NCBI GenBank assembly: GCA_017623615.1
Contig: JAGAOT010000014.1
Coordinates: 1 to 64,000, forward strand
Direction: 5' to 3'
From: Clostridia bacterium
GTDB lineage: Bacteria; Bacillota; Clostridia; Oscillospirales; Acutalibacteraceae
Length of the DNA stretch: 64,000 nucleotides
Shown here: piece by piece, positions 25,808 to 35,082 of the stretch
Layout: every line of letters begins with the position of its first letter
Numbering within the stretch: position 1 is the first letter of the stretch
Program-made: the position numbers and the translations under genes
Notes under the pieces: generated by a model
Database searches by the model: none
Seen by the model: the letters and a program-made list of their open reading frames with translations, nothing else
Told to the model about the DNA's origin: nothing

Positions 25808-26760
25808 TTTGCACCCTCCGCAAAATCCTTTGCAACGCCTATCGCAGCGAAATCGCCAATTTCGTCACCGAGCATTGCGGGAACTATTTTACAGCATTCT
25901 GCGGAAATTGCAAGAGCTTCTTTTTTTATTGTTTCGTTCATGCTGTCAACAAGCAAACGACCCGAACGCTGAAAAATGCTGCCGATAACAATTCTTTCGG
26001 GGTTGAGAATATCAATGAGTATCGAAAGACCCAAGCCGAGCTTTTCGCCGCATCGGCGGTAAATCGCATTTGCAAGCCTGTCGCCGCCCGTTGCCGCTTC
26101 GGCTATTGTTTTTGCCGTTACATTATCATACGGGATGGAGGTTTCGCCATTATAAAGCGCAAGCATCTTTTTGCCCATTGAGGCAATGCCTGCTCCGCTG
26201 CAGAAGCCTTCAAACGAGCCCGCCTTGCCGTATGCCACGGGTCCGTCGGCATCAAGCCTTATATGCCCAACCTCACCCGCCGTGCCGCTTGTGCCGCTGT
26301 AAAGCCTGCCGTCAAGAATGAGACCCGCGCCCATACCCGTGCCGAAGGTGAGAAAAATCATGTTTTTCGTTCCCCTGCCCGCGCCGAACTGCCACTCCGC
26401 AAGCGCGCATGCATCGGCATCATTGCGGATTTTGCACGGAACACCAAGCTCACGGCTGACGATATCGGCAAGCGGAACGTTATCCCAATCGGGCAGATTG
26501 GGCGGGCGCATGATAACACCCGTTTCGCTGTTGAGAGGTCCGCCGCAGCTTACGCCGCAGGCAAGCACGTCACCGATTGATATGCAGTTCCTTTCAATCA
26601 GCTCGCGCGCCGATGAAATAAGCTCGGCAATAACCAATTCATAGCCCCGCTCAACACGCGTTTCAAAACGGATTTTGTCCTTGATTGCCGCGCCGCTTTT
26701 TTCGCTGATGACAACAGCACATTTCGTGCCGCCGATATCCATGCCGAGGTAGTATTTCAT
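25804..26760 (-). CDS. ROK family sugar kinase lacking the zinc motif
   Basis: A 318-residue ROK kinase: MDIGGTKCAVVI (phosphate loop), RNDADACALAEW, TFGTGMGAGLI (ATP) and GEVGHIRL (substrate). At the position where most ROK proteins have the CxCGxxGC zinc cluster it reads YGKAGSFEGFCSG, with only one cysteine, so the zinc site is absent. It heads the operon with the SIS isomerase and GH2 hydrolase, and probably phosphorylates the sugar set free by the latter. GGAGG precedes the ATG; the transcript has a ~110-nt leader containing a repeat hairpin. Confidence 0.85.
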   Translation of the reverse strand: MKYYLGMDIGGTKCAVVISEKSGAAIKDKIRFETRVERGYELVIAELISSARELIERNCISIGDVLACGVSCGGPLNSETGVIMRPPNLPDWDNVPLADIVSRELGVPCKIRNDADACALAEWQFGAGRGTKNMIFLTFGTGMGAGLILDGRLYSGTSGTAGEVGHIRLDADGPVAYGKAGSFEGFCSGAGIASMGKKMLALYNGETSIPYDNVTAKTIAEAATGGDRLANAIYRRCGEKLGLGLSILIDILNPERIVIGSIFQRSGRLLVDSMNETIKKEALAISAECCKIVPAMLGDEIGDFAAIGVAKDFAEGAK

Positions 26761-26777
26761 TTTTATACCTCCGATTT

Positions 26778-26863
26778 AAGTGAAGAATTAAGGATGCCTT
26801 TCTCCCGTACCATATAACAAACGGTCATAGGCGGAGCCTATCCGCAGCTTTTCACTTTTAATT
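26778..26863. repeat. Diverged MITE-like repeat (AAGTGAA family, copy D)
   Basis: AAGTGAAGAATTAAGG (26778-26793) and CTTTTCACTTTTAATT (26848-26863) form imperfect inverted ends around a GC-rich core with hairpin TAGGC-GGA-GCCTA (26828-26840). It lies between the kinase promoter and start codon. Confidence 0.6.
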
Positions 26864-26876
26864 TTTTATTTGGATA

Positions 26877-26905
26877 ATTATACACACAATTTCTTTTTTT
26901 GTCAA
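26877..26905 (-). promoter_or_regulatory. Promoter of the kinase-isomerase-GH2 operon
   Basis: Minus-strand TTGACA (26900-26905), 17-bp spacer, TATAAT (26877-26882): a full consensus sigma-A promoter. Confidence 0.88.
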
Positions 26906-26979
26906 CTTTGTTTATTTTTTCCTTTTTATTTTTGCATAGGCAGCTCGTAATACATTTCATCGAAAAGGCTTATCGGAAA

Positions 26980-28545
26980 TCACTCAAAAATATCAATGAT
27001 TAACTTGCGTATTTCTTCAATTAAGATATTAAATGCTTGTCGGATAATTCTTACGGCTTTTTCAAAGAAGTTTTCCGTTTCAAGCTCGGCATTCTCTCCG
27101 CCGGCGGAGTAACAGCCGATGTTGTTACTTGTTATTTGATTACCGAAGAAATCCGTCATACAGCCGTCCTTAATCTCAAAGCCCGCGCCGATTAACGGCG
27201 AGCCTTCAGCAAGCTGATATGCTTTTATCGGGTCGTCGCCGCCCGCAAAGCCCGGAAAAGTGTTCAACGCATCTTTATCAAATGAAGGATTAAAAGTGTT
27301 GTAATAGCAGTTGTTGGCAAACACATTATTCCATGTTTTAGCTTCTTCATTTATATGATAAAACTTATGACCGTCTTTGAAAACTATAATATTGTTTGCA
27401 AACAGAGAATCATAAATCTGGGTCATCTGAAATTCGGGTGAATTGATTATTGTGTTGTTGTAAAAGCTGAAATTCCATTCGCCGTCGGATACGCCGATTT
27501 TGTTTCTGCCCTGATTGTCATTAACAGACAGGCAATATCTTACCGTGTTGCCTCTGTTGCCGCCTTTAGCGGGATTATTGCACATGAAACGCATATTATC
27601 GTGCGAATAAATGTATTCATATGTGCAGTTATATGAGCCGTGGTCAAAGTCGACCGTCATTCCGTCACCGTAGTTTTTCTGACCTGCTATTTCGCAGTAG
27701 CTGAAAGTGCAGTTTGAGGAATAATGAGTCCACATTGCGGCGGTAAAATAAAGAATTTCTCCGTTTTCATCAAGACCGACGCCCTGACAGCAGTCAATCG
27801 CACGGCAATGCGTTACCAAAGCACCGTCGCAGCCTTCAAGAACAACCGCTTCACCGTCCATATTGTAAAATTCACAGTTCTTAACAAGTGCGTTTTTGTT
27901 CAGGTCCTGAGTACCGGTAAAGAATATGCCGTTACCGACATCGTATATTTTGCAGTTTACCGCCTGAAAATCGTTGACGGGATAAGGTGAGCCGCCGTAA
28001 CGCTTGATAACTATGGCCGCTCTGCCCGAAATCGGACCTTCGGTATAGTTGTCACGGCAAGTTACCTTATAATTCTGCATATCATGAAATTCACAGTTTT
28101 CTATTCTGACACCCTTTGATTCCTTTGTAACGCCGTCAACCCAGATACCGCCGCCGTTGTGCGCAGTTATCTCAAAGCCCGAAACGGTTACATAGGAGCA
28201 GTCAAAAAGCTTCATAACGGCATCTCTTGCATCTGTATTGAGATGCGGCTTTTCGCCCTCACCGTAAGCCGAAATAACAATGGGATTATCCTGAGTTCCC
28301 GAGCATGTAAGCGTAATGGCGCAGTTATAGTTGCCGCCTGCCCTGAACAAAACCTTGTCGCCTGCTTCAAGTGTTAACGAAGCTATGTTATCAACGGTTC
28401 CCCACGCAGAGGCTTCGGACAAACCCGTATTTTCGTCATTGCCCGATATGCTGTCGATATAGTACGTTGTTCCCGCGGCAAACACAAACGGTGTTACGCT
28501 CATGGTGATTATAACAGCAAGAATTACCGATAAAAGCTTTTTCAT
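26980..28545 (-). CDS. Secreted right-handed parallel beta-helix protein
   Basis: A 521-residue protein with a clear signal peptide (MKKLLSVILAVIITMSVTPFVFA). The mature part begins YYIDSISGNDENTGLSEASAWGTV, the usual opening of pectate-lyase-like beta-helix proteins, followed by many short repeats of the pattern I-x-N-C-x-F/I (for example VRIENCEFHDM, LVKNCEFYNM, TFSYCEIAG). The tail (about the last 40 residues) is amphipathic helical. It probably binds or cleaves polysaccharide outside the cell; catalytic residues cannot be assigned. GGAGG seven bases before ATG 28545 sets the start. Confidence 0.83.
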   Translation of the reverse strand: MKKLLSVILAVIITMSVTPFVFAAGTTYYIDSISGNDENTGLSEASAWGTVDNIASLTLEAGDKVLFRAGGNYNCAITLTCSGTQDNPIVISAYGEGEKPHLNTDARDAVMKLFDCSYVTVSGFEITAHNGGGIWVDGVTKESKGVRIENCEFHDMQNYKVTCRDNYTEGPISGRAAIVIKRYGGSPYPVNDFQAVNCKIYDVGNGIFFTGTQDLNKNALVKNCEFYNMDGEAVVLEGCDGALVTHCRAIDCCQGVGLDENGEILYFTAAMWTHYSSNCTFSYCEIAGQKNYGDGMTVDFDHGSYNCTYEYIYSHDNMRFMCNNPAKGGNRGNTVRYCLSVNDNQGRNKIGVSDGEWNFSFYNNTIINSPEFQMTQIYDSLFANNIIVFKDGHKFYHINEEAKTWNNVFANNCYYNTFNPSFDKDALNTFPGFAGGDDPIKAYQLAEGSPLIGAGFEIKDGCMTDFFGNQITSNNIGCYSAGGENAELETENFFEKAVRIIRQAFNILIEEIRKLIIDIFE

Positions 28546-28600
28546 CACAATACCTCCGTAATTTCAATAAAGATAATCAAGAACAGAAAAACACACGCCC

Positions 28601-28622
28601 TTGTTTCAGCGCGGAGAAACAA
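28601..28622. promoter_or_regulatory. Inverted repeat in the leader of the beta-helix gene
   Basis: TTGTTTC and GAAACAA, separated by 8 bp, lie between the promoter and start codon. A possible operator; no regulator can be named. Confidence 0.3.
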
Positions 28623-28678
28623 ACAGTCGGCAGAGTATAAATTAGGGTAATCTCTTTGTTTATCTTATAGTAAATAAT

Positions 28679-28707
28679 ATCATAACACGGGTTATTTTTG
28701 CTGTCAA
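28679..28707 (-). promoter_or_regulatory. Promoter of the beta-helix gene
   Basis: Minus-strand TTGACA (28702-28707), 17 bp, TATGAT (28679-28684). Confidence 0.75.
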
Positions 28708-28769
28708 CTTTATCCTGCTTATCAAACGGGTTTCAAAAATGTTTGCGGCAGAATAATACTATATTTTTC

Positions 28770-28798
28770 TTGATTTGATGCAGCGGTTGTGATATAAT
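28770..28798 (+). promoter_or_regulatory. Promoter of the DAHP synthase gene
   Basis: TTGATT (28770-28775), 17 bp, TATAAT (28793-28798) with TGA in front (extended -10). Confidence 0.78.
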
Positions 28799-28840
28799 GG
28801 CAAGAAAATAATCTTGAATTCCAACAAAGAAGTGATATTT

Positions 28841-29869
28841 ATGAGTATGATTTTTGAAAGAAAGCTTCCCATTCCGCAGGAGGTTAAGGCGCAGTATCCC
28901 CTTTCCGACGAGCTTGCAAAGCTTGTTGATGCAAGAGCGGCTGAAATTAAAGATGTTTTTACCGGCAAAAGCGATAAGCTTACTCTTGTTATCGGCCCCT
29001 GCTCTGCGGACAATGAGGACAGCGTTATCGACTATATTTCGCGCCTTCGCAAGGTACAGGATAAGGTCAGCGACAAAATTCTGATTATCCCCCGCATATA
29101 CACCAACAAGCCCAGAACAACGGGCGACGGCTACAAGGGCATGCTTCACCAGCCCAACCCCAACGAAAAGCCCGATATGTATAAGGGCATTGTTGCCATC
29201 AGAGAGCTTCACATGAGAGCAATCGCGGAAACGGGCTTCACCTGCGCCGACGAAATGCTTTACCCCGAAAACTACAGATATTTGAGCGATATTCTTGCTT
29301 ATGTTGCAATCGGCGCACGCTCGGTTGAAAATCAGCAGCACAGGCTTGTTTCAAGCGGCATCGAAATCCCCGTAGGCATGAAAAACCCCACAAGCGGCGA
29401 TATTTCCGTTATGATGAACTCAATCACCGCCGCACAGCATAAGCATACATTTATCTATCGCGGCTGGGAGGTTCATTCCCAGGGCAACCCCTGCGCCCAT
29501 GCCATTCTGCGCGGATATGTTAACAAGCACGGTCAGTCCATGCCCAACTATCACTATGAGGACCTTGTTCACCTTGCTCAGGTTTATGCCGAAAGCGAGC
29601 TTGAAAACCCCGGCGTAATCGTTGACACCAACCACGCAAATTCAGGCAAGAAATATCTTGAGCAGGTCAGAATCGCCAAGGAAGTGCTCCACAGCTGCCG
29701 ACATGATGCAGACGTTAAAAAGCTTGTCAAGGGCTTTATGATTGAAAGCTATATTGAGGACGGCGCGCAGAAAATCGGCGAATGCATATACGGAAAATCA
29801 ATCACGGACCCCTGCCTCGGCTGGGAGAAAACGGAAAAGCTTATTTACGATATAGCAGATTTGCTTTAA
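28841..29869 (+). CDS. aroF: 3-deoxy-7-phosphoheptulonate synthase (DAHP synthase, type Ia)
   Basis: First enzyme of aromatic biosynthesis: condenses phosphoenolpyruvate and erythrose 4-phosphate. The 342-residue protein matches the metal-dependent AroF/AroG/AroH family (IGPCSADNEDS, RIYTNKPRTT, GARSVENQQHR, MKNPTSGD, VDTNHANSGKK). AroF is used as a generic symbol; which effector inhibits it cannot be read. ATG 28841 is chosen with AAGAAGTGA upstream; the frame extends nine codons more without a better site. Single gene with its own terminator, upstream of the aryl-pyruvate operon. Confidence 0.93.
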   Translation: MSMIFERKLPIPQEVKAQYPLSDELAKLVDARAAEIKDVFTGKSDKLTLVIGPCSADNEDSVIDYISRLRKVQDKVSDKILIIPRIYTNKPRTTGDGYKGMLHQPNPNEKPDMYKGIVAIRELHMRAIAETGFTCADEMLYPENYRYLSDILAYVAIGARSVENQQHRLVSSGIEIPVGMKNPTSGDISVMMNSITAAQHKHTFIYRGWEVHSQGNPCAHAILRGYVNKHGQSMPNYHYEDLVHLAQVYAESELENPGVIVDTNHANSGKKYLEQVRIAKEVLHSCRHDADVKKLVKGFMIESYIEDGAQKIGECIYGKSITDPCLGWEKTEKLIYDIADLL

Positions 29870-29885
29870 TTTATAACCGACAGAC

Positions 29886-29920
29886 AGCTTGTGCGTTTGT
29901 GCAAGCTGTTTTTTGTTTTA
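29886..29920 (+). terminator. Terminator after the DAHP synthase gene
   Basis: ACAGCTTG pairs with CAAGCTGT (29886-29911), followed by TTTTTTG. Confidence 0.75.
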
Positions 29921-29938
29921 AAAAAATTCAAAAAACTG

Positions 29939-29967
29939 TTGACAAAACGAAATGAAAGGTATATTAT
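29939..29967 (+). promoter_or_regulatory. Promoter of the symporter gene
   Basis: TTGACA (29939-29944), 17 bp, TATTAT (29962-29967). It may drive the whole run of genes up to 37.4 kb. Confidence 0.75.
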
Positions 29968-30027
29968 ATAGGCACACTTTAACACGTAAAAGCTTTAAAG
30001 CACTACCAATTAAAAGGGATGAATTGT

Positions 30028-31581
30028 ATGGACAAGATTGCTATTTGGGTAACGATTGGCATTTACATCATTTTGATGGCTGTCATCGGCATCACGCAAG
30101 GCAAAAAAGCAAAGAGCATTGCCGATATCACCGTTGGCGGCAGGAATGCGGGCGCATGGCTTTCCGCCCTTTCTTACGGCACGGCATATTTCTCGGCTGT
30201 TATGTTTGTCGGCTATGCAGGCGGCACGGGCAAGGGCTACGGCCTTTGGGGCATTCTTGCAGGTCTCGGCAACGCGGTTTTCGGCTCTTGGCTTGCATGG
30301 AAGGTGCTCGCACGCAGAACACGCGACACCTCTTACCGCCTTAAGATTAAAACTATGCCGCAGTTTCTCGAAAAGCGTTATTCAAGCGAAAGCATGCGCC
30401 TTTTTGCATGCATAGTTATATTTATTTTCCTTATCCCCTATTCGGCTTCCGTTTATAAGGGTCTTGCATCGGTTGCAGAGGTTCTTCTCGGCATCAATGT
30501 TGACATCTGCATGATTATTATTGCGGTTGTTGCGGCTTTGCTTCTTGTTTTCGGCGGATATCTTGTTCAGGCAAGGGCGGATTTCATGCAGGGCATTGTT
30601 ATGATGTTCGGCGTTGCGCTTCTCATTATCTGCGTTGTGCGCTGTGATGCAGTCGGCGGCTTTGAGGGACTTAAGGAATATGCAAACACGCTCGGCACAC
30701 AACCCTCGGCATCAAACGGTTTGCCTAAGCTCAACGCTTCTCAATGGATTTCTCTTTGGGCAACGGTGCTCATGACCAGCTTCGGCACATGGGGACTTCC
30801 TCAAATGGTTACAAAGTATTTCGGCATCAAGGACGACAAGCAGGCAAAGAAAGGCATCACAATTTCAACCTTCTTTGCATTTCTTGTTGCGGGCGGCGGA
30901 TATTTCATCGGCTCGCTTTGCTACAGATATTTCACATATGCGCAGCTTAACGACCCCGCAGACCCCGGCTACATTGCGCAGGACTACATTGTTCCCAACA
31001 TGCTCAAGGAATCGGGGCTTCCTTCCGTGCTTCTCGGCATCGTTCTTGTGCTTTTGATTGCAGCTTCGGTTTCAACCCTTTGCTCCGTTACCCTTACCGC
31101 AAGCTCAACTCTCACGATTGACTTTATCAAGCATTTCAAAAAAGATTTGAGCGGAGAAAAATCATCATTGATTATTAAGGTATTATGTGTTATATTTGTA
31201 ATATGCTCGTATGTCATTGCCAACACCGACACGGCAATTCTTGACATGATGAGCTATTCATGGGGCATTATCTCCGGCTCATTCCTCGCTCCTTATGTTG
31301 TTGCACTTTATTGGAAAAAGATGAACACCAAGGGCGCATGGGCAGGCATTATCGGCGGCTTTGTTATTGCAGTTATCCCTGCAGCAGCAAAGCTTATGAC
31401 AAGCTTCACGGCTAATGAAACCGTTGTTTGGCTTGCAGGCAAGGGCCCCGTATTCGCATGCATTGCGATGGCTGCTTCTATCGCACTCTGCTTTATCGTC
31501 AGCGCTTCAACAAAAGCGACCAACGAAAAGGAAACAGAGTTTTTCTACACGGGCGATGTGCATAAGGTTGAAGCAAAATAA
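30028..31581 (+). CDS. Sodium:solute symporter (SSS family)
   Basis: A 517-residue membrane protein with about 13 hydrophobic segments and the SSS signatures (GGRNAGAWLSALSYGTAYFSAVMFVG in the second segment, FGTWGLPQMVTKYF further on). It imports an organic solute with sodium. ATG 30028 is preferred over ATG 30019 because AAAAGGG abuts the first and lies 9 bases before the second. The genes downstream oxidise 2-oxo acids and form CoA esters, so an aromatic or 2-oxo acid is a plausible substrate (inference); proline is a common substrate in this family. Confidence 0.88.
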   Translation: MDKIAIWVTIGIYIILMAVIGITQGKKAKSIADITVGGRNAGAWLSALSYGTAYFSAVMFVGYAGGTGKGYGLWGILAGLGNAVFGSWLAWKVLARRTRDTSYRLKIKTMPQFLEKRYSSESMRLFACIVIFIFLIPYSASVYKGLASVAEVLLGINVDICMIIIAVVAALLLVFGGYLVQARADFMQGIVMMFGVALLIICVVRCDAVGGFEGLKEYANTLGTQPSASNGLPKLNASQWISLWATVLMTSFGTWGLPQMVTKYFGIKDDKQAKKGITISTFFAFLVAGGGYFIGSLCYRYFTYAQLNDPADPGYIAQDYIVPNMLKESGLPSVLLGIVLVLLIAASVSTLCSVTLTASSTLTIDFIKHFKKDLSGEKSSLIIKVLCVIFVICSYVIANTDTAILDMMSYSWGIISGSFLAPYVVALYWKKMNTKGAWAGIIGGFVIAVIPAAAKLMTSFTANETVVWLAGKGPVFACIAMAASIALCFIVSASTKATNEKETEFFYTGDVHKVEAK

Positions 31582-31599
31582 TAATGTAAATAATAACAG

Positions 31600-31632
31600 A
31601 GTGGCGGAGTTTTCCGAAATCCCGCCGCTCTG
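31600..31632 (+). other. Hairpin between symporter and ligase genes
   Basis: CAGAG-GGCGG pairs with CCGCC-CTCTG across a 12-base loop. There is no clean T-run after it, so it is more likely a partial attenuator or mRNA-stabilising stem than a full terminator. Confidence 0.4.
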
Positions 31633-31674
31633 CATTGTGTTTAATAAGTAACAAAATATAAGGAATGATAAGTT

Positions 31675-33321
31675 ATGCCAATTACAAGTTTTCTTGAAAG
31701 GAACGCGGAGCTTTACAAAGACGACATTGCTCTGGTTGAAATCAACCCCGAAATTCAAGAGAAAAGCCGCGTAACGTGGCGCGAATACTCGCTCATTGAG
31801 CAGGGCGCAAACGCAACCGGCAGAAGCGAAATCACATGGGAGGATTTCAACAAAAAAGCAAACCGCTTTGCAAACTTTCTGCTTTCAAGAGGTATCAAAA
31901 AGGGCGACAGAGTTGCAATTCTTCTCATGAACTGCATCGAATATCTGCCCATTTACTTCGGTGTTCTCAAAACGGGCGCACTTGCCGTGCCCCTCAACTA
32001 CCGCTACACCGCGGACGAAATCAAATACTGCTTAAAGCTTTCGGACAGCGACGCTATCGTTTTCGGCCCCGAATTTGTCGGCAGAATGGAGCAGATTTGT
32101 GACCGCATTCCCGACGTTAAGCTTCGCCTTTATCTCGGTGAGGACTGCCCCACATTCGCTGAAAGCTACAACAAGCTCGTTACATACTGCACATCGAGAA
32201 ACCCCGAAATCACCGTTTCAGACAGCGACGATGCCGCAATTTATTTTTCATCGGGCACAACGGGCTTCCCCAAGGCAATTCTTCACGCCCACAAGGCTCT
32301 TGTTCACTCCTGCAAGGTTGAGCAGAATCACCATTCACAGACCAAAGACGACGTTTTCCTCTGCATTCCCCCGCTCTATCACACAGGCGCAAAAATGCAT
32401 TGGTTCGGCAGCCTTCTTGTCGGCGGCAAGGCGGTCCTTCTCAAGGGCGCAAAGCCCGAATGGATAATCAAAGCCGTTTCCCAGGAAAAATGCTCAATCG
32501 TTTGGCTGCTTGTGCCCTGGGCGCAGGATATCCTTGACGCGATTGACAGAGGCGACATTGAGCTTGACAGATATAATCTTGACCAATGGAGGCTCATGCA
32601 CATCGGTGCACAGCCCGTTCCCCCCAGCCTTATCAAGAGATGGCTCAAGATATTCCCCCATCATAAATATGACACAAACTACGGCTTGAGCGAATCAATC
32701 GGACCCGGCTGCGTTCACCTTGGCGTTGACAATGTTCACAAGGTCGGCGCAATCGGCAAGGCGGGCTACGGCTGGGAAACAAAAATTGTTGACGAAAACG
32801 GTCAGACCGTTGAAAAAGGCGAGGTCGGCGAGCTTGCAGTTAAGGGCGACGGCGTTATGCTTTGCTACTATAACGATGACAAGGCAACAAACGAAGTGCT
32901 TCACGACGGCTGGCTCTTCACGGGCGACATGGCGCAGGAGGACGAGGACGGCTTTATCTTCCTCGTTGACCGCAAAAAGGACGTTATCATTTCGGGCGGT
33001 GAAAACCTTTACCCCGTTCAGATTGAAGATTTCCTGCGCAAGCACGATGCAATAAAGGACGTTGCGGTTATCGGCTTGCCCGACCCCAGGCTCGGCGAAA
33101 TTGCCGCTGCTATTATTGAAATCAAAGAAGGCTGCAAGGCAGACGAAGAAGATATCAAGGATTTCTGCCGCGACCTTCCCAGATATAAACGCCCGCACAA
33201 GATTATCTTTGCGCAAGTGCCGCGTAACCCGACGGGCAAGATAGAAAAGCCCAAGCTTCGCAAGATTTACTGCGGCGAAAGCCTTGTTGCATCTCAGGTT
33301 GAAATGAAATTGGATAAATAA
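31675..33321 (+). CDS. AMP-forming acyl-CoA synthetase/ligase
   Basis: A 548-residue adenylating enzyme. YFSSGTTGFPKAI is the phosphate loop (A3), TNYGLSESIGPG the A5 region, WLFTGDMAQED the A7 aspartate region, and NPTGKIEKPKLRK carries the catalytic A10 lysine. It activates a carboxylic acid with ATP and CoA. The N-terminal 50 residues are longer than in many relatives. It precedes iorA by 21 bp and is co-directional with iorB and paaK, which points to an aromatic or branched acid as substrate; fatty acids are the alternative. AAGGAATGAT precedes the ATG. Confidence 0.87.
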   Translation: MPITSFLERNAELYKDDIALVEINPEIQEKSRVTWREYSLIEQGANATGRSEITWEDFNKKANRFANFLLSRGIKKGDRVAILLMNCIEYLPIYFGVLKTGALAVPLNYRYTADEIKYCLKLSDSDAIVFGPEFVGRMEQICDRIPDVKLRLYLGEDCPTFAESYNKLVTYCTSRNPEITVSDSDDAAIYFSSGTTGFPKAILHAHKALVHSCKVEQNHHSQTKDDVFLCIPPLYHTGAKMHWFGSLLVGGKAVLLKGAKPEWIIKAVSQEKCSIVWLLVPWAQDILDAIDRGDIELDRYNLDQWRLMHIGAQPVPPSLIKRWLKIFPHHKYDTNYGLSESIGPGCVHLGVDNVHKVGAIGKAGYGWETKIVDENGQTVEKGEVGELAVKGDGVMLCYYNDDKATNEVLHDGWLFTGDMAQEDEDGFIFLVDRKKDVIISGGENLYPVQIEDFLRKHDAIKDVAVIGLPDPRLGEIAAAIIEIKEGCKADEEDIKDFCRDLPRYKRPHKIIFAQVPRNPTGKIEKPKLRKIYCGESLVASQVEMKLDK

Positions 33322-33342
33322 ATCAGATTAGGAGGATGTCAG

Positions 33343-35082
33343 TTGAAAAAACTGTTTTTGGGCAACGAAGCCGTTGCCCGCGGACTTTATGAAGCCGGTT
33401 GCAGAGTTGTTTCAAGCTACCCCGGCACTCCCAGCACAGAGGTAACGGAATTTGCCGCTGCATATGACGAAATCTTTTCCGAGTGGGCTCCCAACGAAAA
33501 GGTTGCCTGCGAGGTTGCATTCGGCGCCGCCGTTGCGGGCGCACGCTCATTCTGCGCAATGAAGCATGTAGGTCTTAACGTTGCGGCAGACCCGCTTTTC
33601 ACCGCTTCCTACACGGGCGTTAACGCGGGCATGGTTATCCTTGTTGCCGATGACCCCGGAATGCATTCGTCCCAGAACGAGCAGGATTCAAGGCACTATG
33701 CAATGGGCTCAAAAACAATGATGCTCGAGCCCGCAGACTCCGCAGAATGCCTTGACTACACAAAGAGAGCTTTTGAGCTTTCGGAAAAATTCGATACACC
33801 CGTTATCATCAGACTCACCACAAGAGTTGCCCATTCAAGAAGCACGGCTCCGATTGCGGACAGAGTTGATAACGGACTTAAAGAATACACAAAAAATCCG
33901 CAGAAATATGTTATGGTGCCCGCAAACGCAAAAGGCAAGCACGTTGTTGTTGAGCAGCGCATTCTTGACCAGATTGCATACTGCGAAGAGGGCGCAGACG
34001 GGCTCAACACCGTTGAATACAACAGCAAAAAGATTGGCGTTATCACCTCGGGCATCTGCTACCAATACGCAAAAGAGGCTCTCGGCGAAAACGCATCATA
34101 CTTAAAGCTCGGCTGTGTTTATCCCCTGCCCGTTGACCTTATCAAGAATTTTGCCGCTGAGTGCGAAACGGTCTATGTGCTTGAAGAGCTTGACGACTAC
34201 ATAGAAACACATTGCCGCAAAATCGGTATTGAGGTTATCGGCAAGGATGCATTCACTCTGCAGGGCGAATATTCCCAGAGCATGATTGCCAAGGTTATCC
34301 TCGGCAAAGAGAACGAATGCCTTAAGAGCGGCGTTAACATCGTGCCCAGACCCCCCGTGCTTTGTGCAGGCTGCCCCCACAGAGGTCTTTTCTATGCTTT
34401 GAAGCAGCTTAATGTTACAGTAAGCGGCGACATCGGCTGCTACACCCTCGGCGCATCACAGCCTCTCGGCATGATTGACACAGTTCTTTGCATGGGTGCA
34501 TCGGTTTCCGCCCTCCACGGCAGAAACGCGGCTGACCCCGCAAACGCCAAAAAGAGCGTTGCCGTTATCGGCGACTCAACCTTTATCCACTCAGGCGTTA
34601 CGGGTCTTATTAACATTGCATATAACGCAACGGATTCCGTTGTTATTATTCTTGACAACTCAATAACCGGCATGACAGGTCACCAGCAAAATCCCACAAC
34701 GGGCAAAAATATCAAGGGTGAGCCCGCAAACGCGGTCAGCCTTGAAGCTCTTGCAAAGGCAGTCGGCATTCAGAATGTTATCGTTGTTGACCCCTATAAC
34801 CTTGCAGAAACAAAAGAGGGCATCAAAAACGCTCTTGAAGCAGACGGCCCCGCCGTTGTTATTTCAAGACGTCCCTGCGCTCTTCTTAAAACGGTTAAGC
34901 ACAACCCGCCCCTCAAGGTTAACCCCGACAAGTGCAAATCCTGCAAAATGTGCATGAAGATTGGCTGCCCCGCCATCAGCATGAAGGACGGCAAGGCTGT
35001 TATTGACTTTACACAGTGCCTTGGCTGCAACGTATGCAGTCAGCTTTGCAAATTCGGCGCTATTGAGGAGGGAAAAGCATGA
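33343..35082 (+). CDS. iorA: Indolepyruvate ferredoxin oxidoreductase, alpha subunit
   Basis: The alpha subunit (579 residues) of the thiamine-diphosphate enzyme that oxidatively decarboxylates aryl-pyruvates to aryl-acetyl-CoA, reducing ferredoxin. The N-terminal pyrimidine-binding domain begins with GNEAVARGLYEAGCRVVSSYPGTPS; CAGCPHRG and GDIGCYTLG belong to the TPP domain. The C-terminal ~60 residues hold two 4Fe-4S clusters (CKSCKMCMKIGC and CLGCNVCSQLC). Translation starts at TTG 33343, seven bases after GGAGG. It overlaps iorB by 4 bp. Confidence 0.95.
   Translation: MKKLFLGNEAVARGLYEAGCRVVSSYPGTPSTEVTEFAAAYDEIFSEWAPNEKVACEVAFGAAVAGARSFCAMKHVGLNVAADPLFTASYTGVNAGMVILVADDPGMHSSQNEQDSRHYAMGSKTMMLEPADSAECLDYTKRAFELSEKFDTPVIIRLTTRVAHSRSTAPIADRVDNGLKEYTKNPQKYVMVPANAKGKHVVVEQRILDQIAYCEEGADGLNTVEYNSKKIGVITSGICYQYAKEALGENASYLKLGCVYPLPVDLIKNFAAECETVYVLEELDDYIETHCRKIGIEVIGKDAFTLQGEYSQSMIAKVILGKENECLKSGVNIVPRPPVLCAGCPHRGLFYALKQLNVTVSGDIGCYTLGASQPLGMIDTVLCMGASVSALHGRNAADPANAKKSVAVIGDSTFIHSGVTGLINIAYNATDSVVIILDNSITGMTGHQQNPTTGKNIKGEPANAVSLEALAKAVGIQNVIVVDPYNLAETKEGIKNALEADGPAVVISRRPCALLKTVKHNPPLKVNPDKCKSCKMCMKIGCPAISMKDGKAVIDFTQCLGCNVCSQLCKFGAIEEGKA

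Noticed and set aside
28841..29341. Long open frame on the opposite strand of the DAHP synthase gene
   Set aside because: Coding-strand homology is complete and the opposite frame has no ribosome binding site; such mirror frames are common in this codon-biased DNA.
31600..31632. Operon-ending terminator between symporter and ligase
   Set aside because: The hairpin lacks a proper T-run and the downstream gene has no clear promoter of its own.
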